From: Candidatus Ventricola gallistercoris
Lineage (GTDB): Bacteria > Bacillota > Clostridia > Christensenellales > Aristaeellaceae
Reading direction: 5' to 3'
NCBI GenBank assembly: GCA_018716525.1
Contig: DVJV01000184.1
Span: 1 to 34,438, forward strand
DNA: 34,438 nt
The first letter of the stretch is position 1; each line of letters begins with the position of its first letter. The position numbers were made by a program, and so were the translations under genes. Of the stretch, positions 29,079-34,438 are shown piece after piece. The notes below the pieces were generated by a model. That model made no database searches. It was not told the DNA's origin and was given only the letters and a program-made list of their open reading frames with translations.

Positions 29079-30391
29079 ATGCGCTCCCCCATCAGGTCAT
29101 AGGTCCGTGCGCCGGTGATGCGCACGTTTACGAATGTGCCGGTTTCGCACGGGGTGTCCGAGTGGAAATAGATGTTGCCATCCGTCTCCGGCGCTTCAAA
29201 CTCGCTGCGGCCCACGTAGCGGTCGCCGCGCTTTCTTTCCACCAGCACGCGGCAGGTGCTGCCCACGCGCGCTTTGTTGCATTTGAGCGAAATGCCGTGC
29301 TGAAGCGTCATCAGCGCGTCATAGCGCGCCTGCTTGATTTCCTCGGGAATCTGCCCGGGCATCTTCTCGGCGCGCGTGCCCTCCTCCGGGGAGAACATGA
29401 ACGCGCCCATGCGGCCGAACTTCGTCTCGCGCACGAAATCCATCAGCTCGTCAAAATCCTCGTCCGTCTCGCCCGGGAAGCCGACCATCAGCGTCGTGCG
29501 CAGCATCATGCCGCGCTCGCGGAACATGCGGCACACCTTGCGGATATGCTCGGAGGTATCCCGGCGGTTCATATCCTTGAGGATGTGCTGGCTGATGTGC
29601 TGCATGGGCAGATCCAGGTATTTGCACACGTTGTCGTGCCGGGCGATGACATCCAGCAGCCGCTCATCCACCCGCTCAGGGTAGCAATACAGCGTGCGCA
29701 GCCACGAGACGCCCTCGATCCCGGCGATCTCCTCGATCAGCTCGGGCAGGCGGCTTTCCTTGCCGCCGTCGCTGCCGTAGCGCGTGTTATCCTGCGCGAT
29801 GAGCGTAAACTCCCGCACGCCCTTTTCGGCCAGCGTGCGCACCTCCGAGAGGATGTCCTCCTTCGGACGGCTGCGGTAGCGGCCGCGGATGAGCGGAATG
29901 GCGCAGTAGGAGCACCAGTTGTCGCACCCCTCGCCGATGCGCACATAGGCGCTGTAGCGCGGGGTGGTCAGCACGCGGCCGTATTCAAAGAACGTGCCGT
30001 CGTCGCCGGTATACACGGGCCGCGCGCCGGCGCCGGCCTCCTCGATCGCCTGGCAGAGCTTCTGATACTCGTTCACGCCCATGATGGCATCCACCTCGGG
30101 CATCTCCTCGCGGATAGCCTCCGGGTAGCGCTGGGCAAAGCAGCCGGTGGCCACCAGCAGGCGGCACTTGCCGCTTTTTTTGTACTCGGCCATTTCAAAC
30201 AGGGTGGAGATGGCCTCTTCCTTGGCGGACTGGATGAAGCCGCATGTGTTGACGATGATGACCTCGGCCTTCGCCGGATCGGAGACAATCTTGTAGCCGT
30301 TTGCCCTGAGCACGCCGAGCATCTGCTCGGAATCAATGCGGTTTTTGCTGCATCCCAGGGAGATGAGCCCAACAGTTGTAGCCAATTTCAA
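29075..30391 (-). CDS. rimO: ribosomal protein S12 methylthiotransferase RimO
   Basis: TVGLISLGCSKNRIDSEQML, radical-SAM CxxxCxxC (GCDNWCSYCAIPLIRGRYRSR), C-terminal TRAM-like region. Confidence 0.95.
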   Translation of the reverse strand: MKLATTVGLISLGCSKNRIDSEQMLGVLRANGYKIVSDPAKAEVIIVNTCGFIQSAKEEAISTLFEMAEYKKSGKCRLLVATGCFAQRYPEAIREEMPEVDAIMGVNEYQKLCQAIEEAGAGARPVYTGDDGTFFEYGRVLTTPRYSAYVRIGEGCDNWCSYCAIPLIRGRYRSRPKEDILSEVRTLAEKGVREFTLIAQDNTRYGSDGGKESRLPELIEEIAGIEGVSWLRTLYCYPERVDERLLDVIARHDNVCKYLDLPMQHISQHILKDMNRRDTSEHIRKVCRMFRERGMMLRTTLMVGFPGETDEDFDELMDFVRETKFGRMGAFMFSPEEGTRAEKMPGQIPEEIKQARYDALMTLQHGISLKCNKARVGSTCRVLVERKRGDRYVGRSEFEAPETDGNIYFHSDTPCETGTFVNVRITGARTYDLMGERI

Positions 30392-30468
30392 GCTCCTTTT
30401 GGTCTGCCGCGCACGGGGGCCCGCGCGGCCCCAAAGCGGCGGTATATTTCAGATATTCATACGAATGC

Positions 30469-30497
30469 ATTGTACCATGCCCACCCGTCAAATACAA
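30469..30497 (-). promoter_or_regulatory. promoter-like element P2 for rimO operon
   Basis: Minus strand TTGTAT-N17-TACAAT. Confidence 0.5.
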
Positions 30498-30531
30498 GAA
30501 AGTCGGGAGCAATTGCCGACTGGTCCATTTG

Positions 30532-30559
30532 ATTATACCACATCCGCACCAAAATACAA
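30532..30559 (-). promoter_or_regulatory. promoter-like element P1 for rimO operon
   Basis: Minus strand TTGTAT-N16-TATAAT. Confidence 0.5.
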
Positions 30560-30597
30560 GAACATTTGTTCCTGTTTTTTGGCCGTGCCATGCTCCC

Positions 30598-30631
30598 AAA
30601 AAAGCCGCCTTCCCTTGAGCGGGGAGGCGGC
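30598..30631 (-). terminator. intrinsic terminator
   Basis: Minus strand gccgcctccccgctcaagggaaggcggc followed by tttttt. Confidence 0.8.
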
Positions 30632-30842
30632 TCAGGCTGTCAAAAAACCTCTTTGGGTGGTTTGGAGGGCCGTAGCCCTCCAAATGCAATCCGAATCCGG
30701 CGACATGTGCGGCGGATTCGCAAGCTTGCGCAGCAAGGTTTCCTTGCGCCGTTTCCCGCCCGGGAGCCCCATGGGGGGGCGAGAGAAAAACGGCGTAAAT
30801 CTCGGAAAAGGACGCCGTAGGCGGACTTTTTCGACACGCTGA
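30632..30842 (+). repeat. dispersed intergenic repeat, copy D (most complete)
   Basis: tcaggctgtcaaaaaacctctttgggtggtttggagggccgtagccctccaaatgcaatccgaatccggcgacatgtgcggcggattcg...ggcggactttttcgacacgctga. Confidence 0.9.
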
Positions 30843-30907
30843 CGGATGCCGCAGGCATCCGTTTCCGGGATTGACGGTATTGCCCTGAAGGCCCTCCGGG
30901 CCGCGCT

Positions 30908-31759
30908 TTAGCGGCGGTCGCCTTCGCTGGTCTCGCTGTCATCGGCCAGCGCCTTGGCGTACTTGCGGCTCATGATGCCCTCGGCGTACAGGTAGGGCGC
31001 GCCGTTGAAGGCCTCCACGACTTTGATATCCTGGTAGGCTTCGTTCTTTTCGATCATGCGCAGCGCGTGATCGAGCTGCGGCTTGGTGTAGCTGAACGGA
31101 TTGCGCTTGAAGTAGTCCACCGGCGTGGGCGCGGGATACGTCTTGCAATTGAAGCGGACCATCTGCGCGATGGTGCGCGGCAGATCCTTCTCATAGACGA
31201 GCATGGCGATCATCGCGTAGTTGTTGGCCATGATCTCGTCGGAGTAGAAGTATTCGTCCTTCTGGCCCACGACGCTGCGGATATCCTGGCAGGATTCCAG
31301 GCTGCGCATCTCCTCGAGCATTTCCGCCAGGAGCGGCTCTTCCTCTTCCAGCGGCTTGCGGGGGGTGAGCTGCACGCAGCGCGTGCGCTCGCGGATGTAA
31401 TCGGCCAGCATCTCGCCGGGCTTCTTTTCGGGCATGGGCTTGGGTTCCGGCTCCGGCTCGCTGGGCGGGAAGGGGTCCTCCACATCGGGCAGCGAATCCA
31501 TGTACTCAAACAGATCCACCGTGCGGCCCTCCTTGGCGGCCTGCTCGGCCAGATCCGCGGCGGTTCCGGCGGCGGCGGCGCTTTTCGCGGTGCCGTCGAT
31601 TACGGCCTGGGCGCGCGCGGCCATATCCACCTTTTCATCCTTGGGGTTGGCGTCCTGCCGGGCCGGGTCGTTGCGGTCGGAAAACTCGCCGGAGATATCC
31701 TCGGGCTTAAGCTCCACTTCCTTGGAAAAACCCGGTTTGCGGCGTCCAAACAAAGACAT
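30908..31759 (-). CDS. uncharacterised protein downstream of the oxidoreductase, acidic/Pro-rich N-terminal half
   Basis: MSLFGRRKPGFSKEVELKPEDISGEFSDRNDPARQDANPK...PPSEPEPEPKPMPEKKPGEMLADYIRERTRCVQLTPRKPL...; SD aaagga 8 nt upstream. Confidence 0.8.
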   Translation of the reverse strand: MSLFGRRKPGFSKEVELKPEDISGEFSDRNDPARQDANPKDEKVDMAARAQAVIDGTAKSAAAAGTAADLAEQAAKEGRTVDLFEYMDSLPDVEDPFPPSEPEPEPKPMPEKKPGEMLADYIRERTRCVQLTPRKPLEEEEPLLAEMLEEMRSLESCQDIRSVVGQKDEYFYSDEIMANNYAMIAMLVYEKDLPRTIAQMVRFNCKTYPAPTPVDYFKRNPFSYTKPQLDHALRMIEKNEAYQDIKVVEAFNGAPYLYAEGIMSRKYAKALADDSETSEGDRR

Positions 31760-31816
31760 ATGCGTCATCCTTTCTCACCCGGTGCGGTGGCCGGGTGCAC
31801 GCGGTATCCACAACGG

Positions 31817-31846
31817 AAAAACGGGAGGAATCGGCAGATTCCTCCC
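31817..31846 (-). terminator. intrinsic terminator between the oxidoreductase and the downstream ORF
   Basis: Minus strand gggaggaatc-tgcc-gattcctccc-gttttt. Confidence 0.85.
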
Positions 31847-31869
31847 ATGGGTTCACGAGTGGATGCGGA

Positions 31870-34035
31870 TCAGATCAGGCCCAGCTCCTCGAGCTTGTCG
31901 GCGCAATCGGCCAGGTCGAACTTCTCGAGGGTCTCGCGGGTCGGAATGCCGGTCTCCTTGTTCCAGCCCATGGCCTCGTAGAACATGTCCTTGGCCTTCT
32001 CCATGTCGTCGCGGTCCATCTTGACGGTGCCCTCTTCAAAGGCCTTGAAGTCCGGCTCCTTGTCAAACACCCAGGCCGGGATCGCGTCGTGATCCTGACG
32101 CAGGTTGGTGCTGCCCAGGTTCAGCTTGAAGGACACGGCCGTCATCACGCGCAGCAGGTTGGAGATGCGCTCGGTCTCAAACTCGAGGCTCTCGCGGGTG
32201 TACTCCTCGCCCACCACCGCGCTCATGTACTTGGCGTCCAGATCCAGGTCGCCCTTGTAGCCGCGCTTCTTGGAGGTGGCCAGCGTCATCGGGTACATCC
32301 AGTTGCACAGCGTCGCGGAGTCATGCCACTGCTTGCCGTTGAAGGCCCACTTCGCCAGCTTGACCTTGTTCTCGTTGATGGGCGTGTAAGCCTTGGGGGC
32401 ATCCACGCAGCCCTCGCCGAAGAAGCTCTCCAGCACTGGCTTGATGACCTCGCCGTACGGGGAACCGGAGCGGCAGAAGTTCGTCAGGTGGTGGATCATG
32501 CAGTCGCGGTTGTACATGAGGTTGAACAGCAGGCCGGACTGCCAGGCATCCTCGGAGGAGTGGTGCTTGGGATAGCCGTTGTAGGTGACGTTGGTGTTCT
32601 TGCCGTTGACTTCGTCGTAGTAGTTCTTGCCGGCGGAGTTCTTGGTGGCGTCATCCAGGCCCCAGGCATGGTACAGGTGGTAGGAGCCCTTGCCGATGTC
32701 GCCCCACGCGCCCTTGCCCTCGGCGATCAGGCGGTAGAACTCAAACGCCCAGCGCGGGTCGCCGTTCTTCATCAGGTCCCACGGCACGGCGTTCCACTCT
32801 TCCTCGGTCATGTGCTCCTTGAGGATGCCGTCGGTGTACACACGCCAGAAGTCGGAGTAGAGGTTGCCGTAGTTGCACCACACGCCGTAGTCGTCCTGCG
32901 CGCGGGAGTTGGCGCCGCCCAGGATCATGCCGGCATCGCCCTCGTCCACAAAGTCGTGCGTGCCTTCCGGATAGATGGACTTGCCGGAGATGATCGGCAT
33001 GCAGGTGTTGGAAACATGGGTGGGCAGGTCGTAATCGGCCAGCGGGTCCATGTCGTACTCGGTGTAGCAGCGCACCGGGCAGGAGGAGCAGCCGCCCTGC
33101 TTGACGGTGTACTTCTCGGCCACGGCGCCGAAGTCGAACACGCCCTTGTTGCAGCGCAGCGCGGCCACGTTGATCACGCCGCTGGGCTGCTCGCCGGTGT
33201 CGATGGGGCCGTTGGGCGCCTTATCCCAGGTGACGCCGGGGCCGCCCTGCCAGCGGTTGGCGGGCATGGCGGTGTACTCGGACCAGCTCTGCGGGTTGGT
33301 GGGCACGTTGTGGTTGTTGTTGCCGCCGACCAGATCCTTGATCATGTAGTTGGAGAGCAGGCGCACCTCCATCGGGCGGGCGATCTTCACGGCGCCGGTG
33401 CCGCGGCAGGCGATGCCCTTGACCTTCTTGGAGCCCAGCAGCGCGCCGATGCCGGCGCCGCCGGAGTTGCCGAAGCTGGTGATCAGCGTGGACATGGGCA
33501 CCAGGTTCTCGCCGGCCAGGCCGATGGAAGCCACGTCAAACTCGGGGCCGCAGGCCTTGGAGAGGGCGGCGTTGGTCTCGAAGGTGCCCTTGCCCCACAG
33601 GTCGGCAGCGTCCTCGATGGTGACCTTGTCGTCGTCGATCTTGATGTAGACGGGCTTGTCGCTCTGACCCTCGAGGATCATGGCGTCGTAGCCGGCGTAC
33701 TTGAAGGCGTGCGCGATGTGGCCGCCCATGTGCGCGTCGATGATGGAGTAGCCCTTGGACCAGCAGGACAGAAGCGAAATGTTCATGCGGCCGGAGCAGG
33801 GCACGCCGGAGGCCGTCAGCGGGCCGACGGCGAAGACCGCCTTGGCGTCCGGGCCGAGGGGATCGGTGTCCAGCGGAACTTCGTCCCAGATGACCTTGTA
33901 GCCAAGGCCCATGCCGCCGATGTAGGGCTTATACTTGGGCAGGGTATCCTCGGTGGTGATGGCGCCGGTCGTCAGGTTGACGCGCAGCACGCTTCCGGCC
34001 CAGCCGTTGATGCCATTTTTCACAGACATTGTCAA
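31870..34035 (-). CDS. ydhV: aldehyde:ferredoxin oxidoreductase family protein, YdhV-like
   Basis: GWAGSVLRVNLTTGAITTEDT...YIGGMGLGYKVIWDEVP...VGPLTASGVPCSGRMN...IDAHMGGHIAHAFKYAGYDAMILEG...GGCSSCPVRCYTE...NRDCM; strong residue-level resemblance to E. coli YdhV as recalled. Confidence 0.92.
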   Translation of the reverse strand: MTMSVKNGINGWAGSVLRVNLTTGAITTEDTLPKYKPYIGGMGLGYKVIWDEVPLDTDPLGPDAKAVFAVGPLTASGVPCSGRMNISLLSCWSKGYSIIDAHMGGHIAHAFKYAGYDAMILEGQSDKPVYIKIDDDKVTIEDAADLWGKGTFETNAALSKACGPEFDVASIGLAGENLVPMSTLITSFGNSGGAGIGALLGSKKVKGIACRGTGAVKIARPMEVRLLSNYMIKDLVGGNNNHNVPTNPQSWSEYTAMPANRWQGGPGVTWDKAPNGPIDTGEQPSGVINVAALRCNKGVFDFGAVAEKYTVKQGGCSSCPVRCYTEYDMDPLADYDLPTHVSNTCMPIISGKSIYPEGTHDFVDEGDAGMILGGANSRAQDDYGVWCNYGNLYSDFWRVYTDGILKEHMTEEEWNAVPWDLMKNGDPRWAFEFYRLIAEGKGAWGDIGKGSYHLYHAWGLDDATKNSAGKNYYDEVNGKNTNVTYNGYPKHHSSEDAWQSGLLFNLMYNRDCMIHHLTNFCRSGSPYGEVIKPVLESFFGEGCVDAPKAYTPINENKVKLAKWAFNGKQWHDSATLCNWMYPMTLATSKKRGYKGDLDLDAKYMSAVVGEEYTRESLEFETERISNLLRVMTAVSFKLNLGSTNLRQDHDAIPAWVFDKEPDFKAFEEGTVKMDRDDMEKAKDMFYEAMGWNKETGIPTRETLEKFDLADCADKLEELGLI

Positions 34036-34056
34036 TTTCCTCCTTCGATCAGTTCA

Positions 34057-34438
34057 TCAGATCGCCTGTGCGGCGGCGGAGACTTCGTCCCACGGGATGA
34101 TGCTCAGCGCGCCGGAGGGGCAGCCCTCCACGCAGGCGCCGCACATCACACACTTGGAGGACTTCTTGGTCACCGGGTTGACGGTGGGCATATGCCACGG
34201 GCAGGCCTCGGTGCAGGCGCCGCAGCCCACGCACTTGTCGGTGTCCACACGGCGGATGCCGTCCTCGCCCGCGTAGATCGCGCCGGCCGGGCAGGCGTTG
34301 CCGCAGGCGGGGTCCGCGCACTGGCGGCAGGTATCCGGGAAGTAGACCCAGTTGTTCTCGGTGTACAGGCCGTTGCCGTTGCGGCTGGAGTACAGGTTGC
34401 GCGTGACCTTGACGCGGGAGATGTAGCTGGAGCAGCAG
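34057..34438 (-). CDS. 4Fe-4S ferredoxin-type electron-transfer protein, YdhY-like (N-terminus beyond window)
   Basis: Open frame to window edge: SYISRVKVTRNLYSSRNGNGLYTENNWVYFPDTCRQCADPACGNACPAGAIYAGEDGIRRVDTDKCVGCGACTEACPWHMPTVNPVTKKSSKCVMCGACVEGCPSGAL. Confidence 0.9.
   Translation of the reverse strand, partial: CCSSYISRVKVTRNLYSSRNGNGLYTENNWVYFPDTCRQCADPACGNACPAGAIYAGEDGIRRVDTDKCVGCGACTEACPWHMPTVNPVTKKSSKCVMCGACVEGCPSGALSIIPWDEVSAAAQAI

Noticed and set aside
30333-30689. Shared N-terminal peptide (MHLEG[CY]GPPNHPK[KR]FFDSL) among several minus-strand ORFs
   Set aside because: Comes from translation of the dispersed non-coding repeat, not from a protein family.

Overview
GC-rich Firmicutes (clostridial-type) chromosomal segment, mostly ordinary housekeeping gene content. 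Left to right: metN-like ABC ATPase (partial, -); M20 amidohydrolase; small membrane protein; TrmO and a GntR regulator (-); split transketolase (N- and C-subunits); dnaN-recF with no dnaA, S4/yaaA or gyrB beside them; a DnaA-box-rich intergenic region; YkuS/UPF0180-like protein; membrane-anchored beta-propeller-like protein; CvpA; an untracked 57-aa Cys-rich mini-protein; a polytopic GT-C-like membrane protein with an internal duplication; CCA-adding-type nucleotidyltransferase; hybrid histidine kinase; metallo-beta-lactamase-fold hydrolase (-); ABC-F ATPase with a long attenuator-like leader (-), divergent from a MarR plus heterodimeric ABC exporter operon; rimO-pgsA-cinA-recA (-); and a ydhY/ydhV-like ferredoxin plus tungsten/molybdenum oxidoreductase locus (-) followed by an uncharacterised 284-aa protein. 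The most notable non-coding signals are (i) a dispersed structured ~200-bp intergenic repeat (four copies, two truncated, one supplying a Shine-Dalgarno), (ii) the ABC-F leader with one clear and one possible intrinsic terminator, and (iii) DnaA-box clusters around dnaN-recF and an inverted perfect pair between cinA and recA. No rRNA, tRNA, CRISPR, phage or transposase gene was recognised. All homology calls are from motif recognition only; no searches were run.
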